A program made the translations under genes and the position numbers. Source: Akkermansia muciniphila (GTDB lineage Bacteria > Verrucomicrobiota > Verrucomicrobiia > Verrucomicrobiales > Akkermansiaceae). Taken from it: a stretch of DNA of 56,675 bases. The DNA lies in NCBI GenBank assembly GCA_945874895.1, contig CAMCIC010000019.1, forward strand, positions 1-56,675, given 5' to 3'. Numbering within the stretch: position 1 is the first letter of the stretch; the number at the start of each line of letters is the position of its first letter. Below are positions 24,276-33,494 of this stretch, piece by piece. Under the pieces are notes generated by a model. It was not told where the DNA came from, did not search any database, and saw nothing but the letters and a program-made list of their open reading frames with translations.

Positions 24276-26960
24276 CTAATCCGCAGTCGGCCTGAGTTGT
24301 TGGGCCAATTTTTCATGCCTCTCGCGCACGAGGCGCACAACCAGTGCAGTCCAACCTGTCTGATGCGAAGCCCCCAGTCCCTCGCCCGTTTCGGCATGGA
24401 AATATTCGTGAAAAAGAAGCAGATCACGCCAGTGTTCCACATCGCTGTAACGCGGCGCATCGCCGAAACAAGGACGGTATCCTTTCTCACTGGGAACAAA
24501 CAACGAGATCAAACGATCGCACAAATCGATGGCCACTTCGATCAAAGTTTTTCTATTGCCTGATCCGGTGGGATACTCGACGGTGAATGAATCGCCATAA
24601 AAATAATGATAGCGCTCCAATGCCTCGATGATCAAAAAGTTCGTCGGAAACCAAATAGGACCACGCCAGTTGGAATTGCCGCCGAACATGTCGGTATTCG
24701 ACTCTCCAGGAGTATATCGCACCTCGTTGCGATTGCCTCCGTGTTCAAAGACAAAAGGATGTGTTTCGTGGATCTTGCTCATGGAGCGAATGCCGAAAGG
24801 CGAGAGGAACTCATCTTCTGAGAACATGCGTTCCAAGGTTTTGCGGAGCCGATCCTCATTCGGTAGTGCGAGCAAGCAACGACCGGGATTTTTGGAGCCG
24901 CTGGCTCGGCGAACTCGAATGTATTTCAATAAATCAGGCCTGTGGCTGAGAAACCAATCCAATCGCTTACGGAAACCGGGTAGAGCATCGATGGTTTTCT
25001 GTTTGAGTACTGTTACAGCACACAAGGGCAGCAAGCCAACCAGCGAGCGAATGCGTAACGGGATGGGCTGCTCGTGATTGATGATGAGCTGGTCATAATA
25101 GAATCCATCTTCTTCATCCCATAAACCCGTGCCACCAAGACTGTTGATGGCATCCGTGATGTTAACATAATGTTCGAAAAATTTCGAAGCAATGTCCTCA
25201 TACGCCGGATTTACAGTCGCCAGTTCCAAAGCCATGGAAAGCATCGTCAAACAATAATATGCCATCCATGCCGTGCCATCAGCCTGATGAAGGTGTCCAC
25301 CGCCGGGCAACGCGTGCGATCGATCAAAAACCCCGATATTGTCTAGCCCTAAAAAACCACCACCAAAGACATGGCGACCTTCCGTATCCTTACGATTGAC
25401 CCACCATGTGAAGTTGATCAACAACTTCTGAAAAGCCCGCTCCAGAAAAAGAACATCGCGCTGCCCTTTGGCATCGGCAATCTTATAAACCCGCCACACC
25501 GCTCCCGCATGAACTGGCGGATTAACGTCAGAAAAATTCCATTCGTAAGCAGGCAACTGACCATTCGGATGCATATACCACTCACGCAACAGTAAAAGAA
25601 GTTGATCCTTCGTAAAATCAGGATCAATGCTCGCAAATGGAATCATGTGAAACGCTGTATCCCATGCCGCAAACCATGGATATTCCCACTTGTCCGGCAT
25701 GGACAGGATATCGCGCGCGAAGAAATGTTTCCAATCGGAATTCCTTCCCTTGAGCCGCGCATCAGAAGGGGCTGGTCTGTTCGGATCAGATTTGAGCCAG
25801 TCATCCACGACGTAATGGTAGAACTGCTTTGTCCACAACAGACCAGCATAGCCCTGTCGGCAAATCAAACGTTCCGCATGGGAGATGTGCGGAGGAATAA
25901 CGTCTTCGTAAAACTCGTCCGCTTCCGTCATGCGAAGCGCAAAAATTTCCTCCAATCGCTCCAAACCATGGCAGTCATTGTGCTCGCGCTCAGCATGCAG
26001 ACGACAACGCACTGTAACAGATTCTCCGGGTGGGATCACAAAACGCATGAGTGCGGCAGACTTGGTGCCCTTTGGCAAGGGATTCACCGCCTGCTCCTCA
26101 CCGTGAATCAAAAAGCGGTGAAAAGCATCCTTCACATGAGGACATAGATTTTTCCCCTCACCCAAAGCCTCAAGGTTGCTCTCATTTTCCGTAAACAACC
26201 ATTGGATCGGTGAAGCCGTTTCAGCGTCCGCATAAAACCGATAGGTGCCCATGGTTTCATGTTTGATCAACAAATGCTGGTCTTCCTGCTCGATGCTTGG
26301 CTTGCGCAGAGTCGCCTCGCTTTCATTCCCCCAGCTCCAAGTATTGCGAAACCATAGGGTGGGTAAGACATCAATGGCGGCTTCCTCCGCTCCGTGGTTG
26401 GTAATCGTCAGACGCCAGAGCAAATCTTCCGGCGAGCGCTTGGCCACTTCCTGCAAAACATCAAAGTAGCAGTCCTGATCAAATGCACCCATATCGGCGA
26501 TTTCCAGCTCGGGATCATCTCGCGTGAGCTTCTGGTTTTCCGCTACAATGTCCGAGTAGGGAAAAGCGCGCTGCGGATATTTGTAGAGTGCCTTGGTGTA
26601 GGAATGGGTCGGTGTGGCATCGAGATAATAGTAACATTCCTTCACGTCCTCCCCGTGATTGCCCTCATTGCCGCCCAGTCCAAAAAGACGCTCCTTCAAA
26701 ATGGCATCCTGACCGTTCCAAAGCGCGGGCGCAAAACACAACTGGCCGCGCCGATTGCACCAACCTTGCAAACCGTCCTCTCCCCAACGATACGCACGAA
26801 AGCGTGCATGATCGTGAGTCACCGCCGACCAACTATGACCATGATCCGAGTGATCCTCGCGAACCGTGCCCCACTGGCGCTCGCTGAGATAGGAACCCCA
26901 ACGCTTCCAATTCGCTCGTCTCTCACGATCCTCGATCAATCTTATTTTTTCGGCCGTCAT
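24276..26960 (-). CDS. GH63-like glucosidase (mannosyl-oligosaccharide glucosidase homologue)
   Basis: The 894-residue cytoplasmic protein has no signal peptide. It starts RLIEDRERRANWKRWGSYLSERQWGTVRED, passing through a beta-rich N-terminal half (WRLTITNHGAEEAAIDVLPTLWFRN), and ends in an (alpha/alpha)6 barrel (FAAWDTAFHMIPFASIDPDF, ANGGNRNEVRYTPGES region, GGNSNWRGPIWFPTNFL, PCFGDAPRY). This layout matches bacterial GH63/MGH1-type proteins, which hydrolyse alpha-glucosidic bonds, for example in glucosylglycerate or trehalose-like solutes. The substrate cannot be told from sequence. It lies upstream of the S8 protease on the same strand with a 45-base gap and no obvious functional link. Confidence 0.82.
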   Translation of the reverse strand: MTAEKIRLIEDRERRANWKRWGSYLSERQWGTVREDHSDHGHSWSAVTHDHARFRAYRWGEDGLQGWCNRRGQLCFAPALWNGQDAILKERLFGLGGNEGNHGEDVKECYYYLDATPTHSYTKALYKYPQRAFPYSDIVAENQKLTRDDPELEIADMGAFDQDCYFDVLQEVAKRSPEDLLWRLTITNHGAEEAAIDVLPTLWFRNTWSWGNESEATLRKPSIEQEDQHLLIKHETMGTYRFYADAETASPIQWLFTENESNLEALGEGKNLCPHVKDAFHRFLIHGEEQAVNPLPKGTKSAALMRFVIPPGESVTVRCRLHAEREHNDCHGLERLEEIFALRMTEADEFYEDVIPPHISHAERLICRQGYAGLLWTKQFYHYVVDDWLKSDPNRPAPSDARLKGRNSDWKHFFARDILSMPDKWEYPWFAAWDTAFHMIPFASIDPDFTKDQLLLLLREWYMHPNGQLPAYEWNFSDVNPPVHAGAVWRVYKIADAKGQRDVLFLERAFQKLLINFTWWVNRKDTEGRHVFGGGFLGLDNIGVFDRSHALPGGGHLHQADGTAWMAYYCLTMLSMALELATVNPAYEDIASKFFEHYVNITDAINSLGGTGLWDEEDGFYYDQLIINHEQPIPLRIRSLVGLLPLCAVTVLKQKTIDALPGFRKRLDWFLSHRPDLLKYIRVRRASGSKNPGRCLLALPNEDRLRKTLERMFSEDEFLSPFGIRSMSKIHETHPFVFEHGGNRNEVRYTPGESNTDMFGGNSNWRGPIWFPTNFLIIEALERYHYFYGDSFTVEYPTGSGNRKTLIEVAIDLCDRLISLFVPSEKGYRPCFGDAPRYSDVEHWRDLLLFHEYFHAETGEGLGASHQTGWTALVVRLVRERHEKLAQQLRPTAD

Positions 26961-27013
26961 CTAGCACTGGAGTAAGCAGGTTTCATGCAGATTTTTGGAG
27001 GAAACACAGGATT

Positions 27014-27841
27014 TCACAGCGTTGAGCGTGACCCTTTCTCTTGTTCAAAACTTCCCACCCGCGCGTGGCACCAACCCTTGCGCCAGTGAAGCTCAATCGG
27101 AAGATCGTAAAGCTGGCTCAAGGTCGCCGAGTTGAGAATGTTGCGCTTCGATCCATCGGCACAGAGTTTGCCGTTTTTTAACAACAGCACACGATCCATT
27201 TCGGGAGGAATTTCTTCTGGATGATGGGTTACCAACACGACTGTGCAGCCCGACGCCATAGCACGACGAAGGCTTTGGATCAAAAGCTGAGAGCCAGCAA
27301 AGTCCAGCGCTGTGGTAGGCTCGTCCATTACCAGCACACGCGGCCTATGAACCATGGCGCGCGCAAGGAGCAGTCTGCGTCTTTCGCCAGAAGACAGATG
27401 TCCGATGCGCCGATGCACCAAATGCGAAACTCCGGTAATTTCCATCGCTTCCTCCGCGGCATGTTTTTCAGCACGGGAAAATCTCATTTCGCGCGTTCTT
27501 CCATAGGCGCCGCGCCAGGCAGAAAGTACTACATTCATCGTAGTTTCTTCGTCATCGAAATACCTGGTCTGCTCGGGCGAAACGAATCCGATGAGATGAC
27601 GCAGATCTTCCAGACACCACAATTCCTCTCCAAACAATCGGCACACCCGATCATGGGAAAATTCCACAGACAAGTCACCCGTCAGGATCTGAACCAATGT
27701 GCTTTTTCCCGACCCGTTCGGACCAAGAATCGCCACGCTTTCACCGTGTCGCAAATCCAAGGACCAATCTGAAAGGATGCAATGATTCCCTCGCCAGACA
27801 TTGGCTTGTCGCATTTCAAAAAAAATCCCGTCCCGCTTCAT
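27014..27841 (-). CDS. ABC transporter ATP-binding protein (single-domain)
   Basis: The 275-residue ATPase has Walker A GPNGSGKST, the Q-loop region GFVSPEQTR, signature LSSGERRRL, Walker B VLVMDEPTTALD and H-loop VLVTHHPEE. The close match around IGHLSSGERRRLLLARAMVHRP and the lack of a permease gene recall the stand-alone ModF/YlmA-type ATPases. It is the last gene of the polyketide-synthase operon and overlaps the stop of the upstream exported-protein gene by ATGA (27838-27841). It could energise export or use of the operon product with a permease encoded elsewhere, or be a soluble non-transport ATPase. Substrate unknown. Confidence 0.85.
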   Translation of the reverse strand: MKRDGIFFEMRQANVWRGNHCILSDWSLDLRHGESVAILGPNGSGKSTLVQILTGDLSVEFSHDRVCRLFGEELWCLEDLRHLIGFVSPEQTRYFDDEETTMNVVLSAWRGAYGRTREMRFSRAEKHAAEEAMEITGVSHLVHRRIGHLSSGERRRLLLARAMVHRPRVLVMDEPTTALDFAGSQLLIQSLRRAMASGCTVVLVTHHPEEIPPEMDRVLLLKNGKLCADGSKRNILNSATLSQLYDLPIELHWRKGWCHARVGSFEQEKGSRSTL

Positions 27842-28683
27842 GGATGAATCGAGTGCGGGTTTTTCGCCAGTTCCGAAAAAACTTTTCGCATGTGGTCGAT
27901 TTTGCCTAACAGCAACACCACGCGGTATTCGAGTATGCAGCCCGGCGTGAGCGCTAAGGTGCGTAAGGGGGCAGCATAGGATACATCACCTTTGTGTCCG
28001 CCGCGTACCCGATAGGCTGTGAGAAAATCAGTGCCTTCGCAATAGACTCCCATTCCCTCTTGTTGGGCATCTACCCAAGCCATCCACGGTTCCTGCAAAT
28101 GAAAGTATTCGTTTTTGGGACCCGGTTGTTTGTTTACCACTTGCTGGGTGGCTTTTTCGCAAAATACCAAGGTTTCACAACGTGGAGTCACAAAAACCGC
28201 AGGCATCTCCTGATGCCGTGCCTTGTGGGCGAGAGATCCTGTGTAGGTCATACGGTAGCGCAAATGCACCTGATCACCCACCAAGTTGAGCCATTGTTCC
28301 ATGATCATGTCCTTCACCAATGAGCCGCTGGCCCATTGCATGGGCTGGGTTTTCACATACGAGTCAACGGGAGTCTCATGATGTTCCAACACCACTGCAG
28401 GCAATCCTTTCCAACTGCCTCCTTGCACGGGGTTGTAACGCCATGGTTTGCCATTCCAATCCGATCCATCCGCATCCCCATAGAAGGATTGCTGCACATA
28501 CCTTCCATGATCGTAACGATTCAACAAATTGTCGGGGGAATGGGATTTCGACAACCAACCCATGCTGCCACCCGCTTGCAGATTGATTCCGACACGGATT
28601 TTGCCATTATCAAAAAACAACCACCGTTCCTGAGCATGCAAAAAACTTAGGCTTGTAAGCCATATGATGAGCCAATGGGACAC
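27838..28683 (-). CDS. Exported protein of unknown function in the type III PKS operon
   Basis: No suitable ATG exists between the polyketide synthase stop (28736) and the mature domain; I take GTG at 28683, giving MSHWLIIWLTSLSFLHAQ, a good signal peptide, and a 281-residue protein. GTG at 28704 is possible. A longer frame from 28827 would overlap the upstream gene and spoil the leader. The mature part starts ERWLFFDNGKIRVGINLQAG and is rich in Trp, Tyr and beta strands (SFYGDADGSDWNGKPWRY), suggesting an all-beta sandwich of the carbohydrate-active kind, but I do not recognise a family. It overlaps the ABC ATPase by ATGA and follows the polyketide synthase by 52 bases. Confidence 0.7.
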   Translation of the reverse strand: MSHWLIIWLTSLSFLHAQERWLFFDNGKIRVGINLQAGGSMGWLSKSHSPDNLLNRYDHGRYVQQSFYGDADGSDWNGKPWRYNPVQGGSWKGLPAVVLEHHETPVDSYVKTQPMQWASGSLVKDMIMEQWLNLVGDQVHLRYRMTYTGSLAHKARHQEMPAVFVTPRCETLVFCEKATQQVVNKQPGPKNEYFHLQEPWMAWVDAQQEGMGVYCEGTDFLTAYRVRGGHKGDVSYAAPLRTLALTPGCILEYRVVLLLGKIDHMRKVFSELAKNPHSIHP

Positions 28684-28735
28684 ACATGCAACGTAAACGG
28701 ACACGTGACTGACGGCAAGCGCCAAGCACGTCACT

Positions 28736-29761
28736 TCAACGCCACATTTCACAGGCGTGAGCCGCAAAACCTGCGCCGAATGCCGTGAGCCAGTAGCGAT
28801 GGTCTGCATCCGCTGAGGTCGATGCAAGTCGTTGTTCTAAAGCAAACATGACCGAGGGACTGCTCATGTTGCCACAGCGCGATAACACCTCGCGTGTTTC
28901 ATCGAGCGAAAACGGCAGCACGTGCTCTAAGGCATCGATGACATCGCGACCCCCGGAATGTGCAATCACTTGGTCGGGGTCAGCATGACGGAGTTGATAG
29001 AGATCGGCAACGGCAGCGGCGGCCAATTGTGGAACACTTCGATGCAGCTGATTGCGAAGTTTCCCCTGATCATTCCGGAATCGGATTTTCTCCCTGTGTT
29101 CGGGGCGATGCGTAGTGGTAAAATGTCCCAACTGCCATTGACCAGCGTGACCATGACCCGACCAAATCGAAGCAGAAGCGCCGTCTCCGAACAAACAAAG
29201 GCTGATGAGCACACCAGGGTCGTTGTTGACAAAAAATGCGGCAGAGCAAATTTCCACAGGCACTACCGCCACCTTGGCTTCGGGATGAGCTTTGATGAAA
29301 TGCTCTGCGGCACGTAACGCAGGAATGGCAGCTCCGCATCCAAGTCCCACGATATCACAGAGATAAGCATCTTGACGCATGCCTAACGATTCCGCGACAT
29401 GAGACGTCACACCGGGACAAAGGTATCCGGTGCATGTGCAAACAAAAAGTGCATCAAGATCTTGTGCTTGGATTTTGCTCCGATCCAAGGCTTGGATCAA
29501 GGCTGCTGCTGCCAATTGGGGCGCATGGATCTCATAACTTTCGTTCAGTTGCTGAGCATCAAGCGAAAACAAGCGATGCAGATCATCTGTAGCGTAATGA
29601 CGTTGTTCGATGCCCGAGCCGCCACACATGACTTTTTCTACCAACATTCGTGCTGCCGGTGAGCAGTCGCTGAACCAAGAACTGTTTCGGATCAGTGAGA
29701 AACAATCCTTTTGCGATAGGACATGTTCGGGTGTAGCGGAAGCAATGGATTGTAAAAACAT
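28736..29761 (-). CDS. Type III polyketide synthase (chalcone/stilbene synthase family)
   Basis: The 341-residue ketosynthase with the complete catalytic triad: Cys142 in GLGCGAAIP, His268 in IAHSGGRD and Asn298 in [14 protein letters not shown]. The family makes resorcinols, pyrones or naphthalenes from an acyl-CoA starter and malonyl-CoA. The neighbours (an FAD oxygenase/reductase and a methyltransferase) are those expected for alkylresorcinol-quinone or methylated phenolic-lipid formation, as in the Streptomyces srs genes. Its ATG shares one base with the stop of the upstream flavoprotein gene (TGATG at 29761), so translation is coupled. Starter and product are not predictable from sequence. 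Confidence 0.92.
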   Translation of the reverse strand: MFLQSIASATPEHVLSQKDCFSLIRNSSWFSDCSPAARMLVEKVMCGGSGIEQRHYATDDLHRLFSLDAQQLNESYEIHAPQLAAAALIQALDRSKIQAQDLDALFVCTCTGYLCPGVTSHVAESLGMRQDAYLCDIVGLGCGAAIPALRAAEHFIKAHPEAKVAVVPVEICSAAFFVNNDPGVLISLCLFGDGASASIWSGHGHAGQWQLGHFTTTHRPEHREKIRFRNDQGKLRNQLHRSVPQLAAAAVADLYQLRHADPDQVIAHSGGRDVIDALEHVLPFSLDETREVLSRCGNMSSPSVMFALEQRLASTSADADHRYWLTAFGAGFAAHACEMWR

Positions 29762-30777
29762 CAGTGGCGAGTCAGTGTGAAAAGTGAGTGAAATGGCAAA
29801 AGCTGTTCAAGCGCGAGGATTTCCAGCGGCTTGCGAAACCAAGGAGCAAGTAACAAATGCTGGCAAACTCCGGCCAACTGAAGACGTCGATGAAATTTGT
29901 GATTCGAATCAAATTCCATCCGCTGCATTGTTTCCGACCACGAGGTGTTACGGTGCGCGTAATCGATCAATGGTTCCAGTGCCAACTCTGCTGCTTCCAA
30001 TGCCATACTCATACCATTTCCTGTGAACGGAGGAATGATGCTATGAGAATCTCCGATGCGGACCAAATGAGGCAGACGGGACTGCATGCCCAGTTGGAAA
30101 CCCGCCACAGCGCTTTGCGAATTTTCGCGCCATTTCGCTGAGATCAGCCGTTCTGCCACGGCCGATAAACCTATCGCATCTAGGTAACTTACCAGCAATG
30201 GTCGGTCTTTGCGTGTGGGACCTTCTTTCCGTGGAAAAATTCCACAAACGTTGGTCCAACCCTCCTCGACTTCCACCATGCCCACATAACCTTTATCGCC
30301 CAGATGCATCTCTAAACCAGCTCTTAGGTCTATGTTCCGTATGTGTGCTTTTAAACCAATCCATGGACCTTGTGCGGGTCTCCTTCCCGCGCTCCAAACT
30401 GTGCCCTCCGCATCCGAGGGTTGCAAGCGCGAGTCCTCATGTATGGTTCCTCCTAGTTTGCGAAGATGACAACTGAGTTGATGATCCAAATGGTAACGAG
30501 ACACTGCATAAGCGGCTTCAGGTAAGGCAAAAGTACCTAGACAATTTTCATGCGACCACCACATGGCTTGGTTAGGTCGCGATGCGTTCTTCAGAAAATC
30601 CCGAATGCCAAGTTTTTCGAGGGTATCAATTTTGACGCCAGATATGAATTCACCACAAACTCGATGACGTGGGTAATGCAAAGCTTCGTGAACAACCACA
30701 GGAACCTGCCGCAGACGCAAGGCAATCCCCAAGCTGAGGCCGGCAAGACCGCCTCCGGCGATACGAATGGTTTTCAT
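29761..30777 (-). CDS. FAD-dependent oxidoreductase of the geranylgeranyl-reductase/hydroxylase type
   Basis: The 338-residue flavoprotein starts [19 protein letters not shown], a GxGxxG dinucleotide fold, followed by [14 protein letters not shown], a motif characteristic of geranylgeranyl reductase-like and aromatic-hydroxylase-like flavoproteins, and a second FAD motif [20 protein letters not shown]. It likely oxidises or hydroxylates the polyketide product. The start at 30777 is chosen because it overlaps the methyltransferase stop by ATGA (30774-30777); an upstream extension to 30837 lacks the family N-terminus. Middle gene of the methyltransferase-flavoprotein-PKS trio. Confidence 0.87.
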   Translation of the reverse strand: MKTIRIAGGGLAGLSLGIALRLRQVPVVVHEALHYPRHRVCGEFISGVKIDTLEKLGIRDFLKNASRPNQAMWWSHENCLGTFALPEAAYAVSRYHLDHQLSCHLRKLGGTIHEDSRLQPSDAEGTVWSAGRRPAQGPWIGLKAHIRNIDLRAGLEMHLGDKGYVGMVEVEEGWTNVCGIFPRKEGPTRKDRPLLVSYLDAIGLSAVAERLISAKWRENSQSAVAGFQLGMQSRLPHLVRIGDSHSIIPPFTGNGMSMALEAAELALEPLIDYAHRNTSWSETMQRMEFDSNHKFHRRLQLAGVCQHLLLAPWFRKPLEILALEQLLPFHSLFTLTRH

Positions 30778-31472
30778 TTCCGGCGCCATACACTGCGATA
30801 AGCTCCTGGCCATTGTTCCCATTCTTCCACCAACCAAGAGTCATGGAGTTCTGCCCAAAGTTTGGACAATTCACCTGGCACAAATCCTGCGTCAATGCTG
30901 ACATGCATGTCATGGCGAGTGACATCATGCAGCACAGGATGAAGAAGTTTTCCCCAGAAATGTGAGCCCTTCTTGCGCAGTGGTTCACTCATGATCAGCC
31001 ATTTCGCTTGGATCAGCCACGGCTTCAAGCTAAGCAATTCTTCTTCCGTTAGGTGATGAAGAAACAAATTTGCCACAACGATCGAATCATCCTTGTGCGG
31101 ATCCATTTGCAATAGATTTCCCTGTCGCCACGAAATTTGATGCTGTGGAGTGAATGGGTTCGATAAAAAATCGACTCCCGTAACCTCATGTTGTGGGAAA
31201 TCTCTCCGTATTTTCTGACACAGCTTTCCTTCTCCAGCACCCCACTCGACAATGGTGCCAGTAAGGTACGGGCGATGCTTTTTCAATTGTTGCAAGATCC
31301 AACGTTCATTGCCCATCAATGCATTAATCCACCTCAATTCACGTCTCGATCTCACGGCACGCAAGTCATCTGGTGGAAGAGAATCCAATAACTCTGGTTC
31401 GACTTTTCGATGGAGCACAGAGTTTTGCACTGAGTCAACATAACTTAATTTGCCAAATGCGCAATGACTCAT
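30774..31472 (-). CDS. Class I SAM-dependent methyltransferase of the PKS operon
   Basis: The 232-residue enzyme has the SAM-binding motif TIVEWGAGEGKLCQKI, the acidic second strand VTGVDFLS, and a helical post-motif VVANLFLHHLTEEELLSL. It probably O- or C-methylates the polyketide or an intermediate. I take the ATG at 31472 (MSHCAFGKLSYVDSV); an upstream start at 31523 would overlap the preceding gene. It is the first of three genes with stop/start overlaps. The context is the best clue to function; the substrate remains unknown. Confidence 0.83.
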   Translation of the reverse strand: MSHCAFGKLSYVDSVQNSVLHRKVEPELLDSLPPDDLRAVRSRRELRWINALMGNERWILQQLKKHRPYLTGTIVEWGAGEGKLCQKIRRDFPQHEVTGVDFLSNPFTPQHQISWRQGNLLQMDPHKDDSIVVANLFLHHLTEEELLSLKPWLIQAKWLIMSEPLRKKGSHFWGKLLHPVLHDVTRHDMHVSIDAGFVPGELSKLWAELHDSWLVEEWEQWPGAYRSVWRRK

Positions 31473-31498
31473 CCCCGCATTCCTAACAATGTTAGGGA

Positions 31499-31870
31499 TT
31501 ACTCTCGATATTTTTTGACCCAATCACCACTGCTTATCAAATGTTTTGATTCTTGATTCCGAACATATTCCCAAGCCCATACTTCTCGTTTTTCTTTCGA
31601 TGCAAAAACCTCAATGCGAATTCGTTCGTATTCTTCGCCTTCAAATTGGTCAAGATCATGCAAGTGTGTTTCCTCGATCTCATAAAGTTCACCATGGATC
31701 CAGTGTGGCGACGTTGAATCGAAAACAGCGCCAGGATACCACGTGATTTGATAAAGCGAACCATGCGCGATCGCTTCACTGACATAGGTCGCCGTAGCCA
31801 TGCGCCATGCATTGCTTCCCCTCTTACGCAAAGTTCCGTAAACGAAAACCAATGACTTTTTTACATCCAT
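31499..31870 (-). CDS. Gamma-glutamylcyclotransferase/AIG2-like protein
   Basis: The 123-residue protein has the diagnostic start VFVYGTLRKRG, then YPGAVFDSTSPHWIHGELYEI and LDQFEGEEYERI, the fold and catalytic-Glu pattern of the gamma-glutamylcyclotransferase-like (BtrG/AIG2) superfamily. Members cleave gamma-glutamyl amines or act on glutathione-related compounds; specificity is unclear. The frame is open to an ATG at 31996, which would add a 42-residue N-terminus without family resemblance; the ATG at 31870 gives the normal beginning. It lies 26 bases upstream of the methyltransferase gene and could lead the PKS transcript. The region 31871-32224 contains no other gene that I can recognise. 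Confidence 0.75.
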   Translation of the reverse strand: MDVKKSLVFVYGTLRKRGSNAWRMATATYVSEAIAHGSLYQITWYPGAVFDSTSPHWIHGELYEIEETHLHDLDQFEGEEYERIRIEVFASKEKREVWAWEYVRNQESKHLISSGDWVKKYRE

Positions 31871-32224
31871 AAATCGAAAGTCTGCTTGGCTTTGGGAATA
31901 AACATTCGATGATTGGGAATAACTTGCGAAGAGCCTTGTAACAAGAGGCAGAACATTTTCGATGGGTAGCTCATTGAGAATATATTCATGCTTCATTCAC
32001 ATGTTTTTCGTCATGTGGAACGATTGCAACCATACTGTAGAACTCGTTTTTTGCGCAGTTATTCACACGTAGATGAAGATGATTTTATGTTACTTTTTTA
32101 AAAAGAATTCTTAATCATTGTGAATGGTCATGGAAACTCAGATTTGGAAAACCATTCGCTTTTACATGTTGATACCCTGCTTGTCTCGATAAAAGATGGA
32201 TTACGCCTTATGCCTTAGGACAAT

Positions 32225-32257
32225 AAAAAACCGCCTGCTTCGTGAGAAGAGGCGGTT
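32225..32257 (-). terminator. Rho-independent terminator of rplU-rpmA
   Basis: On the minus strand AACCGCCT / AGGCGGTT (32257-32250 and 32236-32229), 13-base loop, is followed by TTTT. It lies 20 bases after the rpmA stop. Confidence 0.9.
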
Positions 32258-32277
32258 GAATGCAAGTATTGATGCTT

Positions 32278-32526
32278 TTAGTTGGCGGCAACAACGTTTA
32301 CGCGTGTTCCGTCTTTGTCGAACAGAACGCGTCCATCGCTCAATGCGAATAACGTGTGGTCTTTGCCCATGCCAACGTTGGTGCCGGCTGTCCAGCGTGT
32401 GCCGCGTTGACGAATGATGATGTTACCTGCAATGACGGCTTGGTTGCCGTATTTTTTGACTCCCAGGCGCTTGCTGCGTGAGTCGCGTCCGTTTTTGACT
32501 GATCCTTGTCCTTTCTTGTGGGCCAT
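32278..32526 (-). CDS. rpmA: 50S ribosomal protein L27
   Basis: The 82-residue protein starts [20 protein letters not shown], then [22 protein letters not shown] and [12 protein letters not shown], matching the universally conserved bacterial L27. The N-terminus lacks a processed pre-sequence. It sits in the large subunit near the peptidyl transferase centre. It is cotranscribed with rplU, 30 bases upstream, and ends at a strong terminator. Confidence 0.97.
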   Translation of the reverse strand: MAHKKGQGSVKNGRDSRSKRLGVKKYGNQAVIAGNIIIRQRGTRWTAGTNVGMGKDHTLFALSDGRVLFDKDGTRVNVVAAN

Positions 32527-32556
32527 AACAAATGAGTGGTTAGAGAATGAGTGGAA

Positions 32557-32868
32557 TTAGGCGTTGATGCCGGTGATTTCGAGTTTGGTCAAATGACGAC
32601 GGAAACCAATTTTCTTGTGGAACCCTTTGCGGCGCTTGAACTTGAATGCCACGCCTTTTTCTCCGCGGAGTTGCTCCACAACTTTCGCTGTAACAGAAGC
32701 ACCTGCCACTGTGGGAGTGCCGACTGTCACCGATGCGCCTTCGCCGACCAAGAGGACGTCGAATTTTGTTTCGCTACCTACTTCGAGGGCGAGTTTTTCG
32801 ACATCGATTTTGTCGCCTTGTTGAACGCGATATTGTTTACCGCCTGTTTTGATGACTGCGTAGCCCAT
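32557..32868 (-). CDS. rplU: 50S ribosomal protein L21
   Basis: The 103-residue protein starts [19 protein letters not shown] and ends [20 protein letters not shown] with EITGINA, as expected for L21. It binds 23S rRNA domain VI. The ATG at 32868 is the conserved start; an open extension to 32916 is ignored. It is first gene of rplU-rpmA and divergent from tsaE, with a shared AT-rich promoter region of about 130 bases. Confidence 0.97.
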   Translation of the reverse strand: MGYAVIKTGGKQYRVQQGDKIDVEKLALEVGSETKFDVLLVGEGASVTVGTPTVAGASVTAKVVEQLRGEKGVAFKFKRRKGFHKKIGFRRHLTKLEITGINA

Positions 32869-32996
32869 GATCGTTAAAAGGTTATGCTCTTGCGAGCGGG
32901 GGGCGAACTTCACCATTAAATCGAGATTCTGGCAAGTTTTTTTTGAAAAAATATTTGTGTCTTTTTCTCGTCAATTTCTCGTTTCTCAGTTTAGGA

Positions 32997-33428
32997 ATGG
33001 GCGTGCTTAAGATCGTTCAAGAAGTGCAAGCATCCGATTCCTTTGCGACGGAACATTGTGGATTTGTTTGGGGGTCTGCATGGAGCAAACCAGGAATGAT
33101 TGCTTTGTTAGGTCCCATGGGTGCAGGCAAAACACACTTTGCCAAAGGATTTGCGCGCGGGGTTGGTTTCGCTGGTGAAGTGACGAGTCCCACATTTTCC
33201 ATCGTTCAAGAATATCATGGCGGTCGATGGCCCATTTTTCATTTTGATCTTTATCGTATCAAAGATGCGGAAGAACTATGGGCCTTGGGATGGGATGATT
33301 ATGGCGATCAGAATGGAATTCTCCTGGTGGAATGGGCTGATCGATTTCCTGAACTGTGGTTGGAAAATACCGACGTCATTTCGATAGAAATCACGGATGG
33401 GGGTAGAAAGATTAGGCATTCTTGCTGA
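32997..33428 (+). CDS. tsaE: tRNA t6A biosynthesis ATPase
   Basis: The 143-residue protein carries the P-loop LLGPMGAGKTHFAKGFARG, then TSPTFSIVQEY, FHFDLYRIKD and LLVEWADRF, all characteristic of TsaE (YjeE). It is the ATPase that works with TsaB and TsaD to make N6-threonylcarbamoyladenosine at position 37 of ANN-decoding tRNAs. The ATG at 32997 fits the family length; the open frame begins at 32943. No tsaB or tsaD is in the window. Confidence 0.93.
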   Translation: MGVLKIVQEVQASDSFATEHCGFVWGSAWSKPGMIALLGPMGAGKTHFAKGFARGVGFAGEVTSPTFSIVQEYHGGRWPIFHFDLYRIKDAEELWALGWDDYGDQNGILLVEWADRFPELWLENTDVISIEITDGGRKIRHSC

Positions 33429-33494
33429 TCTTGCTACGATCTTACGATACTCTTGGCGATGGATCAAAGATCCATCGTTTTTTTCATAGGTTCC

